Positions 8,777 through 18,354 of a DNA stretch of 64,000 nt are shown here, piece by piece. Made by a program: the position numbers and the translations under genes. The stretch lies in assembly GCA_963735065.1 (NCBI GenBank), contig CAVTJL010000004.1, positions 1,116,001-1,180,000 of the forward strand. Reading direction: 5' to 3'. This stretch comes from CAVTJL01 sp963735065. Lineage in GTDB: Bacteria; Pseudomonadota; Alphaproteobacteria; Geminicoccales; Geminicoccaceae. Position 1 is the stretch's first letter. Each line of letters starts with the position of its first letter. Below the pieces are notes generated by a model. The model was not told where the DNA came from. It saw nothing but the letters and a program-made list of their open reading frames with translations, and searched no databases.

Positions 8777-9101
8777 CCAAGCGCCGGCCCTCGACCAGCT
8801 CTTCTCCGCCCTCTCGGACCCGACGCGCCGCGCCATCGTGGAGCGCCTGGTCCGCGGGCCGGCCAGCGTGAGCGAGCTGGCAAGGCCGTTGCCGATGGCG
8901 CTGCCGACCGTCGTCCAGCACCTGAAGGTGCTCGAGGGCAGCGGGCTCGTGAGCAGCGAGAAAAGAGGTCGCGTGCGCACCTGCCGTGTCGAGATGGATC
9001 GGCTCGACGCCGCCCGGAGCTGGCTCGGCAGGCAGCGCGCCCTTTGGGAGGCGCGGTTCGACCGCCTGGATGCCCTGCTGGAGGAGCACGAGGATGAGTG
9101 A
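8769..9101 (+). CDS. ArsR/SmtB family winged-helix transcriptional regulator
   Basis: A 110-residue regulator of the metal-independent ArsR subgroup that pairs with SRPBCC proteins. The motif ALSDPTRRAIVERL near residue 13 and the recognition helix LPTVVQHLKVLEGSGLV are diagnostic. No Cys pair for metal binding is seen. The start was set at MTNQAP because the ATG lies in the centre of the operator-like palindrome and the upstream residues are not conserved. Its stop overlaps the SRPBCC start by 8 bp, a typical translationally coupled pair. Confidence 0.9.
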   Translation: MTNQAPALDQLFSALSDPTRRAIVERLVRGPASVSELARPLPMALPTVVQHLKVLEGSGLVSSEKRGRVRTCRVEMDRLDAARSWLGRQRALWEARFDRLDALLEEHEDE

Positions 9102-9558
9102 TGCTGGTCTGGATCTCGAGATCGTCCGTCTCGTCGCCGCCCCGCGCGCAAAGGTGTGGCGGGCCTGGAGCGACCCCGAGATCATCAAGCAGTGGTGGTG
9201 CCCACGGCCCTGGGTCACGGAGGTCCGCGCCTTCGACTTCCGCAGCGGCGGCGCCTTCCACACCTTCATGAGCGGCCCCGACGGCGGCGAGAGCGACAAT
9301 CCCGGCATCTTTCTCGAGGTCGTGCCGATGGAGCGGATCGTCTGGACCTCGATGCTCGTCGAGGGCTGGCGCCCGGCCTCCCCCTGGCTCGCCATGACCG
9401 GCATTTTTATCCTCGAGGAGGAGGGCTCGGGCACCCGCTACACGGCGCGCTGCCTGCACAAGGACGGCGAGGACCGCAAGCGCCACGAGGAGATGGGCTT
9501 CTTCGATGGCTGGGGCACGATGGTCCAGCAGATGGAGGAGGTGGCACAGTCCCTCTAG
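9094..9558 (+). CDS. SRPBCC family protein (AHSA1/CalC-like)
   Basis: A 154-residue helix-grip protein. Family marks are the opening EIVRLVAAPRAKVWRAW, the QWWCPRPW motif after helix 1 and the terminal GFFDGWGTMVQQMEE helix. Proteins of this kind bind small hydrophobic ligands in a cavity and are frequently encoded right after an ArsR regulator, as here with an 8-bp overlap. Physiological ligand and role are unknown. Length is normal and the gene is intact. Confidence 0.88.
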   Translation: MSDAGLDLEIVRLVAAPRAKVWRAWSDPEIIKQWWCPRPWVTEVRAFDFRSGGAFHTFMSGPDGGESDNPGIFLEVVPMERIVWTSMLVEGWRPASPWLAMTGIFILEEEGSGTRYTARCLHKDGEDRKRHEEMGFFDGWGTMVQQMEEVAQSL

Positions 9559-9615
9559 CGCCATGCCGGCCACGCCGTATCGGCGGCCGCCGACAGGCAG
9601 CAACGGATCGCCACC

Positions 9616-9652
9616 TCAACTCTCAGTTGACAGTAGGCTATAGATCCTATAG
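9616..9652. promoter_or_regulatory. Two adjacent dyads upstream of the HTH-like gene
   Basis: TCAACT-CTC-AGTTGA is a perfect 6-bp-arm inverted repeat, and 7 bp later CTATAG-ATC-CTATAG is a second one with a 3-bp spacer. The pair ends 9 bp before the start codon of the next gene. They could be operator half-sites or small hairpins in the leader; AT-rich palindromes are rare in this GC-rich window. Confidence 0.4.
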
Positions 9653-9661
9653 AACGCGCAA

Positions 9662-10298
9662 ATGCCTTCCATCTACCCCTCGCGTTCCCCCGCCTCGATG
9701 CCCGCGGCCCGCACCGTGCGGCTGGCGCGGCGACTCGCCGGCGGCATGACGCCCGCCGAGGTCGCCAGGCACGAGGGCACGGACGAGGCCGAGATTCTGG
9801 CACTCCTCGAGGACGAGAAGTTCCAGAAACACGTCGCCTACTACCGGCGCGAGGCCGAGCTGCCCGAGGACGAGCGCGAAGAGATCCTGATCAGGACGGC
9901 GTTCGCCAGCCTCCAGCACCTCGCCGACATGGGCGACACCAAGGCTCTTTTGTTCCTTGCCTACGAGGGCAACCGCGGCCGGCATCCGGAGAACCGCCTG
10001 CGCCGCCTCGTGACGCGCACGAGCGACCGCGATCCCGAGCTGCTGTGCTGGGGACGAGATCGGCGCGGCGCCGGCCGAGATTGTCCCGGCGTCCGAGCCT
10101 TCGATCCAGGCGCCGAAAAATCCCGTCGCCGCCGAGCTTGTCTCGGACCTCCTCGCCTTCGCCCGGAGCAACCCGGACGTGGCCGACTGGGTCCTGCGCT
10201 ACGCCGAGAGCCGCCACGCCACGCTGGGAGAGAGCGGGGCCGGGGCGGTGGAGGAGCAAAAAAGGAGAGTGAAGGAAGAGAAGATCAGCAAAGGATAG
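9662..10298 (+). pseudogene. Uncharacterised protein with HTH-like N-terminus, frameshifted
   Basis: The N-terminal frame has RLARRLAGGMTPAEVARHEG, which resembles the helix-turn-helix region of small-terminase-like or regulatory proteins, followed by an acidic helical region and LADMGDTKALLFLAYEGNRG. After about 10050 the coding signal moves one frame on and reads AAELVSDLLAFARSNPDVA and a lysine/glutamate-rich tail ending KEEKISKG. Deleting one G from the GGGG run at 10050-10053 joins the frames into ~211 residues. I do not recognise a named family. It lies beside degenerate repeats and tRNA-Gln and could be a mobile-element remnant, but no integrase is present. Confidence 0.55.
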
Positions 10299-10333
10299 TG
10301 ACAGAAGAGCGAGCCGACCCACCCCCACGGGTC

Positions 10334-10356
10334 ATCCCCCGCCTTGAGCGGGGGAT
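10334..10356. repeat. Hairpin-forming palindromic element (ATCCCCCGC-loop-GCGGGGGAT)
   Basis: A perfect 9-bp stem with loop CTTGA follows the HTH-like gene. Short GTCATCCCCCGC...GCGGGGGAT palindromes are common dispersed intergenic repeats in alphaproteobacteria. It could also act as a transcript end, but there is no T-run after it. Confidence 0.5.
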
Positions 10357-10378
10357 CAACTGGTGGCCGTGACGCGAC

Positions 10379-10700
10379 AATAGCGTGGCCAGCCTCCGAC
10401 AGTTGGCCCCCCGATCACGTCGCGGGGCGATAGGAGAGGTGCGTCCAAGCCGACCCCGTCTTCACGTCACCGCCCAGCCTGACCGGGCGGTCAGGTGACA
10501 GGGACTATGCCACTCTGTCCCGTCACACCGCGTCACCTGATCCCCCGGTCGGAGCCAGGGGATGACGAAGAAGCGTGGCCTCGCGTCGTGTCGAGCACAC
10601 GGGCGACAGGAGAGGTGTGTCCGCGGCCCTTGTTGTCCGCCCGGCTCGACCGAGCGGTCAGGTGGCGGGGAGCAGGCGACTCCTGTCCCATCGCGAGGAG
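10379..10700. repeat. Two degenerate copies of a ~170-bp non-coding repeat
   Basis: Segments recur with an offset of about 167-176 bp: GGGCGAtAGGAGAGGTGcGTCC at 10425-10446 matches 10601-10622 at 20 of 22 positions, and the stretch around GCCCAGCCTGACC at 10472 matches that at 10639. Both copies contain a GACCG-NN-CGGTC palindrome, extended to CCTGACCG-GG-CGGTCAGG in the first. No convincing reading frame runs through the stretch between the HTH-like gene and the tRNA. Origin unknown. Confidence 0.5.
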
Positions 10701-10791
10701 AAAAAAGCTTGACCCGATGCCCGAGCGGGCCCGGGCCACATCGCGCAAGCGGGCATTCGGGCCCGTGCGGCGCCTGCGGCTTGCCGGAGGA

Positions 10792-10865
10792 TGGCTGGGG
10801 GACCTGGATTCGAACCAGGACTGCTCGGTCCAGAGCCGAGAGTTCTACCGTTAAACTATCCCCCA
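10792..10865 (-). tRNA. tRNA-Gln (anticodon CUG)
   Basis: On the minus strand the sequence folds as a full cloverleaf of 74 nt: acceptor stem TGGGGGA/TCCCCCA, D-arm containing AGTTTAACGGTAGAACT, anticodon arm CTCGG-CTCTGGA-CCGAG with anticodon CTG, T-arm with GGTTCGAATCC, discriminator G and an encoded CCA end. The T at position 1 and anticodon fit bacterial tRNA-Gln reading CAG. It lies 43 bp beyond the 3' end of the CCA-adding enzyme gene on the same strand. Confidence 0.95.
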
Positions 10866-10908
10866 AGGGCGGGCGCCGCGTGGGGATATTAGGTGGCGGT
10901 CATGCTTG

Positions 10909-12156
10909 TCAAGATGGCTGAGCCGAACCCGGCGCGGGAGCGAGCCGATCCAGGCGCTCGAGGCAGGCCGCGCGGTCCGGCCGGAAGTCCTCCGCCTCCC
11001 ACCAGCCGCGCACCTCCTCGAGCAGGCGGCCGACCTCGGGGCCGGCGGGGATTCCACGTGCGAGCAGGTCGCGCCCCGACAGCGGGAAGCCCGGCACCTC
11101 GCTCGCCCCGAGCTCGGCGAGCAACGCCTCGAGCCGAGGGCGTGGCGCGTCGCCGGCGGCTGCGGCCAGACGAAGCAGGTCGGCCGCCAATGCCGCGCCA
11201 TGGCGATAGACGAGCCGGCGCATGCCCTGCCTGTCGATGTCGAGCGGCGGCAGCGGCGACCGGACGAGGCCCGAGAGCCGCTCGGTGTCGCGCCCCGAGA
11301 GCCTCAGGCGCTCGACGACACGACCAACCTCCTGCGCGCGAGCGCCGGAGAGCAGCGCTGCGAGCCGGAGAACGGCGTCGGCTTCGGGCGCCACCTGCAG
11401 CAGCGAGGCCAGGCGAGCGGGATCCACGGCCACGCCCAGAAGCTCGTCCAGGACGCCCACCTGCAGCATCAGGCGGAGGCTCTCGATCGCCTTGGGTGCC
11501 ACGAGCAGGCGGCGCAGCTCCGCGGCGATGCGCTCGCCCGACAGCCTTTCGAGGCCGGCCCGCTCCTGGCTACAGGCCTCGAGCGCAGCCGGGTCCGGCG
11601 CTCCCTCGCCGAAGCGCGCATAGAAGCGGAAGAAGCGCAGGATGCGGAGATAGTCCTCGCGGATCCGGGCCCGCGGGTCGCCGACGAAGCGCACATGCCC
11701 ATGCAGCAGGTCGGCCCAGCCGCCGAACGGATCATGGAGACGGCCGTCCAGATCGCAGCTCATGGCGTTGAAGGTGAAGTCCCGGCGGGCCGCATCCTCC
11801 ACGAAGTCGTCGGTGAAGGCCACGACGGCACGCCGCCCGTCGGTGCGGACGTCGCGCCGCAGCGAGGTGATCTCGAAGCTGCGCGTGCCCACATGCGCCG
11901 TGACCGTGCCGTGCGCGAGGCCTGTCGGCACCACCTTGAGGCGCGCCGCTTTCAGCAGGGCCAGCGTCCGCTCCGGCGGCTCCTGTGTGGCGATATCGAT
12001 GTCCAGCTCGTCCAGCGTGGGATCGACGAGCGTGTCCCGCACGCAGCCGCCCACGAAGCGCGCCCGGCGCCCGCCCCCCTCGAGCGCCGCCATGATGCGC
12101 CGCGACTCCGGTGCTGCCAGCCAGCGGGCGGCCGCCAGCGGGCGCGCCTCGCTCAT
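10909..12156 (-). CDS. cca: CCA tRNA nucleotidyltransferase
   Basis: A 415-residue class II nucleotidyltransferase that builds or repairs the 3' CCA of tRNAs. The head domain shows RFVGGCVRD, the metal-binding ELDIDIAT, and RRDFTFNAMS, followed by the neck/body motif EDYLRILRFFRFYARF. The start MSEARPL overlaps the end of the DUF6111 gene by 4 bp; the 53-residue longer frame upstream is only the shadow of that gene. In alphaproteobacteria it often follows NUDIX and DUF6111 genes, as here. The encoded tRNA-Gln downstream already carries CCA, so the main role may be repair (inference). Confidence 0.93.
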   Translation of the reverse strand: MSEARPLAAARWLAAPESRRIMAALEGGGRRARFVGGCVRDTLVDPTLDELDIDIATQEPPERTLALLKAARLKVVPTGLAHGTVTAHVGTRSFEITSLRRDVRTDGRRAVVAFTDDFVEDAARRDFTFNAMSCDLDGRLHDPFGGWADLLHGHVRFVGDPRARIREDYLRILRFFRFYARFGEGAPDPAALEACSQERAGLERLSGERIAAELRRLLVAPKAIESLRLMLQVGVLDELLGVAVDPARLASLLQVAPEADAVLRLAALLSGARAQEVGRVVERLRLSGRDTERLSGLVRSPLPPLDIDRQGMRRLVYRHGAALAADLLRLAAAAGDAPRPRLEALLAELGASEVPGFPLSGRDLLARGIPAGPEVGRLLEEVRGWWEAEDFRPDRAACLERLDRLAPAPGSAQPS

Positions 12157-12422
12157 CGGCCGGCGGGCTCCGAGCCCGCTGGTTGCGCCGGTCCGCGCTC
12201 CAGGCGGGGTGCCACGTAGGGATGGAGCGATGCAGGACCCTGCACGATCGCCAAGGACGCAAGGCTGAGGCAGGCCAGCAGGAGCCCCACGACCGTGAGC
12301 GCGAACCAGGGGCATCCGCGTGGCTGCCGCAGGCGGCGCGCCATCAGCATGCGCGCCCCGAAGTAGATGATGAACGGCAGCAGCAGGGGCACGATGGCCC
12401 TGAGCAGGAGACGCATCATCAT
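12153..12422 (-). CDS. DUF6111 family small membrane protein
   Basis: An 89-residue protein with two hydrophobic segments: an N-terminal one, LLLRAIVPLLLPFIIYFGA, and a second, WFALTVVGLLLACLSLASLA, then a proline-rich tail with HPYVAPRLE. This size, pattern and position between a NUDIX hydrolase and a CCA-adding enzyme fit the alphaproteobacterial DUF6111 family. It probably sits in the inner membrane. No function is known. It overlaps the cca start by 4 bp and begins 3 bp after the NUDIX stop, indicating one transcript. Confidence 0.75.
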   Translation of the reverse strand: MMMRLLLRAIVPLLLPFIIYFGARMLMARRLRQPRGCPWFALTVVGLLLACLSLASLAIVQGPASLHPYVAPRLERGPAQPAGSEPAGR

Positions 12423-12425
12423 GGC

Positions 12426-13062
12426 TCAGTCGCGGAGCCGGCTGGCCAGGTTGACGAGGATGGCCGCCGTGGCACCCCAGATGTAGCGGTTCTCATAGGG
12501 CAGAACATAGAAGTGCCGGCGCCGCCCGCCCCGCTCGTAGGAGTCCCTGCGGTGATTGGCGACGTCGAGAATGAAGCTGAGCGGTACCTCGAAGGCCTCC
12601 GAGACCTCGAACGGATCCACCCGCAGCTCGATCGGCGGCTCGACCCAGCCGAGCACTGGCTGGATCTGGAACCCCGTCACGGTCTCGTAGGGCTCGAGAG
12701 CCCCGAGGAGCTCCACCTGCGCCGGATCAAGCCCGATCTCCTCCTCGGCCTCGCGCAGCGCCGCCGCAGCGACGCTCGCATCCTCCGGCTCGATCCGCCC
12801 GCCGGGAAAGCTGATCTGTCCCGCATGATCGCGCAGGTGCGCCGTCCGCTGGGTCAGAAGGATGGAAGGGCCTCCCGGCCGCCCCACGAAGCCCACGAGC
12901 ACCGCCGCCGGCACCGGCGCTCGATCCGGCAGCAACGGTCCACCATCGTCTCGCTCGAGCCATGTGCGGCCACGCATCGCGTTGCCACGGGGCATCAAGG
13001 CGCGCTTTCAGCCAAGCTCGATCGATGTCCGATACCGGGCCGGCCGGAGCCACCTCAGGCAT
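12426..13062 (-). CDS. NUDIX hydrolase (CoA pyrophosphatase type), apparent N-terminal frameshift
   Basis: The Nudix box GGRIEPEDASVAAAALREAE followed by EEIGL is complete, with the upstream ILLTQRTAHLRDHAGQISFP typical of the CoA/NADH pyrophosphatase (NudL/NUDT7-like) group. The uninterrupted frame starts only at a TTG at 12998. The expected N-terminus (MPEVAPAGPVSDIDRAWLKARL) is read in another frame from the ATG that overlaps the DUF1285 stop by 8 bp. Removing one G of GGGG at 12989-12992 (plus strand) joins them into ~211 residues. The catalytic part is unaffected. Confidence 0.8.
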
Positions 13063-13621
13063 CGCCCTCTCCAACGTCATGGCCGAGAGGGAAGAACACG
13101 CCTGCGCTCCAGACACCGAGGGTCGTGGGCCGTGCCGGGTCCGGCTCGGCGAGGTCGACAAGCTCGTAGAAGACGGCAGACGTCAAGCGCGCCTCCAGGC
13201 CGCGATCGAGCAGAACGTAGGGGACGGATCCGCCAGCCCCGCGGTCGCGCAGCTCGAGGGCGTGGTCGCGATCCAGCTGCACCCACGCGTCGATGTTGGT
13301 CCGCACCCGAAGCTGCTGCTCGGCCGAGGCGCCGACCCGCTCGAGCTCGACCGCGAGGAAGGGGGCATCCTCGACCTGCACACGCCAACGCTCATAGGGC
13401 GTCACCAGCCAATAGGTGCGGTCGGGAGCCCGGTGCAGGGCCGATGCGAACAGCCGCACCAAGCCCATGCGCTGGATGGGCGAGCCTCGGTAGATCCACC
13501 GACCGTGCCGGTCGATCAGCATGTCCAGATCGGCACCCGCGACCACACCGCTGGCCAGCGCCTCGAGCGTCGCCTCCGGATCGAACCGCTGCACCCCGGC
13601 CTTCACCCTTCCGAGCATCAA
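13055..13621 (-). CDS. DUF1285 domain-containing protein
   Basis: A 188-residue protein of the DUF1285 family, recognised by DLDMLIDRHGRWIYRGSPI at ~31-49 and WLVTPYERWRVQVEDAPFLA in the middle. The family is conserved in proteobacteria and has no assigned biochemical function; structures show two small beta-rich domains. It is first in the block DUF1285-NUDIX-DUF6111-cca and is divergent from the MoxR operon with a ~95-bp gap. Confidence 0.88.
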   Translation of the reverse strand: MMLGRVKAGVQRFDPEATLEALASGVVAGADLDMLIDRHGRWIYRGSPIQRMGLVRLFASALHRAPDRTYWLVTPYERWRVQVEDAPFLAVELERVGASAEQQLRVRTNIDAWVQLDRDHALELRDRGAGGSVPYVLLDRGLEARLTSAVFYELVDLAEPDPARPTTLGVWSAGVFFPLGHDVGEGDA

Positions 13622-13716
13622 CCCTGTGCCAAACCCCGTGCCATCGTCTATGTATTATATTGCCATGTCCGGTCCAGGCCCGGCAGCATTGAACCTGTAG
13701 GTGAAAGGGGTCGAGG

Positions 13717-14701
<985 letters not shown>

Positions 14702-14712
<11 letters not shown>

Positions 14713-15610
14713 GCCAGGAGGCCCTTCGGCGACCCGCGATCTCGTCGGCGTCCGCGAGAGGGCAGAGCGGCTCGCCCAGCGTCTGCCGGGATTGCTCGTC
14801 GAGGCCGACCGTGTCGCGTCCACGGTAGCGCAGGGTGTGCACGGTCGCAGACGCACCGGCGTCGGCGAGACCTTCTGGCAGTTCCGCCCCTATGGCGCCG
14901 GCGACGATGCGCATGCCATCGACTGGCGCCAGTCGGCGCGGAGCAGGCAGCTCTTCATCCGCGAACAGGAATGGGAGGCCGCCGAGAGCGTCTGGCTATG
15001 GTGCGATCTCTCGCCGTCGATGCGCTTTCGCTCCAGCCGCAGCCTGCCTGCCAAGGTCGAGCGGGCGCTTCTCCTCACGATCGGTCTGGCATCGCTGCTC
15101 GTGCGCGGAGGCGAGCGGGTGACGCTGCTCGGCACGGGCGAGCGCCCGCGTGGGGGCAGGCAGGGACTCAGCCACCTGATACGCCAGATCAAGGATTCGG
15201 AAGGGCTGAAGGCGCCACTCCCGCCGTCCGCCCGCCTGCCGCGCTACGCACGGCTCGTGCTGGTCTCGGACTTTCTCGAGCCGCTGGAATCCCTGCGGGC
15301 GCGCTTCCAGGCCTACGTCGCAACAGGCGGCAGAGGCTGTCTTCTTCAGATCATCGATCCGGCGGAGGAGGAGCTGCCCTATCGGGGCCGGATGCTTTTC
15401 GAGGGAATGGAAAGTGAGGGACGCGCCTTGATCGGCAACGTCGACTCGATCCGCCAGCGCTACAGGACGCGCTTTGCAGCACATTGCGACGAGCTGAGCC
15501 GACTTGCCGGACGGCAGAACTGGCGGCTCGCCGTCCACCGCACGGATCGCAGCGCCGAGTCGGGTCTCCTCATGCTCTACCAGCTTCTGGCACCTCACGC
15601 GGTGCGCTGA
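14702..15610 (+). CDS. DUF58 domain-containing protein
   Basis: A 302-residue cytosolic protein of the DUF58 family, with the defining stretch GETFWQFRPYGAGDDAHAID followed by WRQSARSRQLFIREQE, then a VWA-like half containing the MIDAS-like WCDLSPSMRF. DUF58 proteins are the usual partners of MoxR ATPases and are thought to work with downstream membrane VWA proteins (Bat-like). It overlaps the MoxR gene and precedes the DUF4159 gene by 5 bp. Function remains unproven for the family. Confidence 0.9.
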
Positions 15611-15615
15611 TCACG

Positions 15616-18354
15616 ATGCTGAACCTCGGCCTGCTCGCTTTCACCCAGCCCTGGCTTCTGGCCGCCTTGGCAGCTCTGCCGGCACTCTGGATCCTGCTGC
15701 GTATCACCCCGCCGTCGCCCCGGCGCCTGCCCTTCCCGGCGCTCCGCCTGTTGCTTCGCCTGGAGCCTCGCGAGGAGACGCCGGCGCGAACGCCCTTGTG
15801 GCTTCTCCTGATGCGCATGGCCCTGGCGGCCCTCATCATCCTCGGCCTCGCGGGCCCGGTGCTGCATCCTGCCGCGCGCCTCGCTGGTGGCGGTCCCCTG
15901 CTTCTGGTCGTGGACGATGGCTGGGCAGCGGCGCCGAGGTGGCGGGAGCGCATGGGCAGCCTCGATGAGATCCTGGCGCAGGCGGAGCGGCAGGATCGGA
16001 GCGTGATGATCCTCCGAACGGCGCCGCCGCCAACTGGACCGATGGCGATCACCAGGACCAGCGCGGACCGGGCACGCGAGGCGCTGGCCGGCTGGCACCC
16101 GCGGCCCTGGCCGGTCGATCGGGCGGCGGCTGCCAAGCTGCTGGACGAGGTCCCCAAGGGAGCCCGGGTCCTCTGGCTCACCGACCGCATCGCAGACAGC
16201 CAGCAGGCGCTCGATGCCGCACGTGACCTGGGGCAGAAGCTTGCGGAGATCGGGCCGGAGCGCGTGCTGGCCGACGAGCCGGCATCACTCTCGACCGTCC
16301 TGCGGCCGCCCAACTCATCGGCGGCGAGCCTGAGCGTGACGCTCGACCGTCCGGCACCCAGCGACGCAGCGTCCTGGGAGGTGAGAGCGGTCGGTCCCAA
16401 CGGCGAGGCTCTGGGCCAGGTGCCAGCGAGCTTTGCCGAGGGCGCCACCGAGGCCCACGCAACCTTCGATCTGCCCCTGGAGCTGCGGAACCGGATTGCC
16501 CGCCTCGATCTCTCGCCTGCGGTGGGCATTGGTGGCACCATCCTGCTGGACGAGCGCTGGCGGCGACGTGCCGTAGGCCTGATCGGGTCGCGGCAGGATG
16601 TCTCCGAGGAGCCGCTGCTCTCGGAGCTTTTCTACATTGAGCGCGCCCTGGCGCCCTATGCCGAGGAGCACACCGGATCTCTTCAGGCGCTGCTCAAGAC
16701 ACCTCTGTCCATGATCGTGATGCCGGACACAGGCAAGATCGATGATGCGGATCGGCAGGCTCTGCTGGGCTGGATCGATCGCGGCGGCGTCCTGCTTCGC
16801 TTCGCCGGTCCGCGTCTCGCCGCCTCCGGCAGCGACAACCTCGTGCCCGTAGCCCTCCGCTCTGGGGACCGTCAGCTCGGCGGCGCGCTCTCCTGGTCGC
16901 ATCCCCTGCCGATCGGCCAATTCAACCCGCAAGGGCCGTTCGCGGGTCTCCAACCCGCCCCCGACGCGGTGGTCAGCCGTCAGGTGCTGGCGGAGCCGGG
17001 CCCCGGCCTCGAGGCTGCGACCTTCGCCTCGCTCAGTGACGGAACCCCGCTGGTCACCGGCCGCCGCGAGGGCAAGGGCTGGCTCATTCTGGTGCACACG
17101 ACGGCCAACACCGCCTGGACAAACCTGCCGCTGTCGGGCCTTTTCGTAGGCATGCTCAGACGCGTGCTGACGCTCGCATCGGGTGCAGGTGGGGCTCAGA
17201 CGGGCCTCTACGAGGCTGACGCCGTCCTCGACGCGGATGGCCATCTGCGGCAGGCTCCGCCCGGGCTTGCCGCGGTGCCGGCTAACCAGCTTGCCCAGCT
17301 GATGCCATCGCCAGCGCATCCGCCCGGCCTCTATGCACCGGCGCGAAGGCTCGAAGGTGGCGACGAGCAGGGCGCGGCAAGGGTCGCCATCAACCTGCAG
17401 CGAGCCGTTGGGACGTTGCACATGCTGACGGCGGCGGATCTCGGTGCGACACCCCTGCCCTATGTCCGCACCGCCGAGACGGACTTGGCGCCCTGGCTGC
17501 TGCTCGCGGCCCTGCTGATCCTCCTTTTGGACATCCTGATCGGCTATCGTTTCCGAGGCCTGCTTCCCACGCTTGGCCGAGCCGGGGCGGCGATTATCCT
17601 GCTTGCGCCCGTATCCTCGCACGCCGCAGATGATGCCGCCGCGATGGCCGCAGCCAACGAGACGCGACTGGCCTACGTGCTGACCGGCGTGCCGGATGTT
17701 GATGAGCTGAGCCGTGCCGGTCTCGTAGGCCTCACCCGCGTCCTTCAGGACCGTACCTCCGTAGAGGCGGCGGAGCCCGTGGGCGTTGATCCCGGCAGAG
17801 ATGAGCTTGCGGTTTACCCGCTGCTCTACTGGCCTGTGCCGCCGCAGGAGCCCGCCCTGGACGCAGCAGCGAGCCAGAACGTGCAGCGCTACATCAACAA
17901 TGGCGGGATGATATTGTTCGACACCAAGGATGCTGGGACTCTACTGCCCGGGCAGCAAGGTGGCGGGCCGGGCGAGCAGCGGCTGGCGCAGCTGCTTGCA
18001 GGACTCGATATACCACCGCTCACCCGTGTCCCGGCAGATCACGTGCTGACGCGCTCCTTCTACCTCATGCAGGACTTCCCGGGTCGCTGGACCGGGCAGC
18101 CCGTGTGGGTCGACCAGGTGCCCGTGTCGGTGAATGACGGCGTGTCGAGCGTGATCATCGGGGCGAACGACTGGGCTGGCGCCTGGGCGGAGGATCAATA
18201 CCGCCGGCCGCTGCTGCCTGTTGTGCCCGGCGGAGAGGAGCAGCGTGAGATGGCGCGTCGCTTCGGGGTGAACCTCGTGATGTACGCGCTCACCGGCAAC
18301 TACAAGACCGACCAGGTGCATGTGCCGGCCCTTCTGGAGCGCCTGGGCCAGTGA
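15616..18354 (+). CDS. Membrane protein with BatA N-terminus and DUF4159 C-terminal domain
   Basis: A 912-residue protein. The N-terminus has the BatA-type pair of helices (FTQPWLLAALAALPALWILL and a second at ~57-75), then a large extracytoplasmic region with a glutamine-amidotransferase-like fold, a helix near residue 620-640, and a C-terminal DUF4159 domain with RLAYVLTGVPDVDELSRAGL and NNGGMILFDTKD. The start MLNLGLL lies 6 bp after the DUF58 stop; longer frames overlap DUF58. It overlaps the next gene by 4 bp. Role: probable membrane component of the MoxR/DUF58 system (inference). Confidence 0.88.
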   Translation: MLNLGLLAFTQPWLLAALAALPALWILLRITPPSPRRLPFPALRLLLRLEPREETPARTPLWLLLMRMALAALIILGLAGPVLHPAARLAGGGPLLLVVDDGWAAAPRWRERMGSLDEILAQAERQDRSVMILRTAPPPTGPMAITRTSADRAREALAGWHPRPWPVDRAAAAKLLDEVPKGARVLWLTDRIADSQQALDAARDLGQKLAEIGPERVLADEPASLSTVLRPPNSSAASLSVTLDRPAPSDAASWEVRAVGPNGEALGQVPASFAEGATEAHATFDLPLELRNRIARLDLSPAVGIGGTILLDERWRRRAVGLIGSRQDVSEEPLLSELFYIERALAPYAEEHTGSLQALLKTPLSMIVMPDTGKIDDADRQALLGWIDRGGVLLRFAGPRLAASGSDNLVPVALRSGDRQLGGALSWSHPLPIGQFNPQGPFAGLQPAPDAVVSRQVLAEPGPGLEAATFASLSDGTPLVTGRREGKGWLILVHTTANTAWTNLPLSGLFVGMLRRVLTLASGAGGAQTGLYEADAVLDADGHLRQAPPGLAAVPANQLAQLMPSPAHPPGLYAPARRLEGGDEQGAARVAINLQRAVGTLHMLTAADLGATPLPYVRTAETDLAPWLLLAALLILLLDILIGYRFRGLLPTLGRAGAAIILLAPVSSHAADDAAAMAAANETRLAYVLTGVPDVDELSRAGLVGLTRVLQDRTSVEAAEPVGVDPGRDELAVYPLLYWPVPPQEPALDAAASQNVQRYINNGGMILFDTKDAGTLLPGQQGGGPGEQRLAQLLAGLDIPPLTRVPADHVLTRSFYLMQDFPGRWTGQPVWVDQVPVSVNDGVSSVIIGANDWAGAWAEDQYRRPLLPVVPGGEEQREMARRFGVNLVMYALTGNYKTDQVHVPALLERLGQ

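Noticed and set aside
10895..11771. Plus-strand arginine-rich frames over the CCA-adding enzyme gene
   Set aside because: Shadows of a well-supported minus-strand gene; no homology features.
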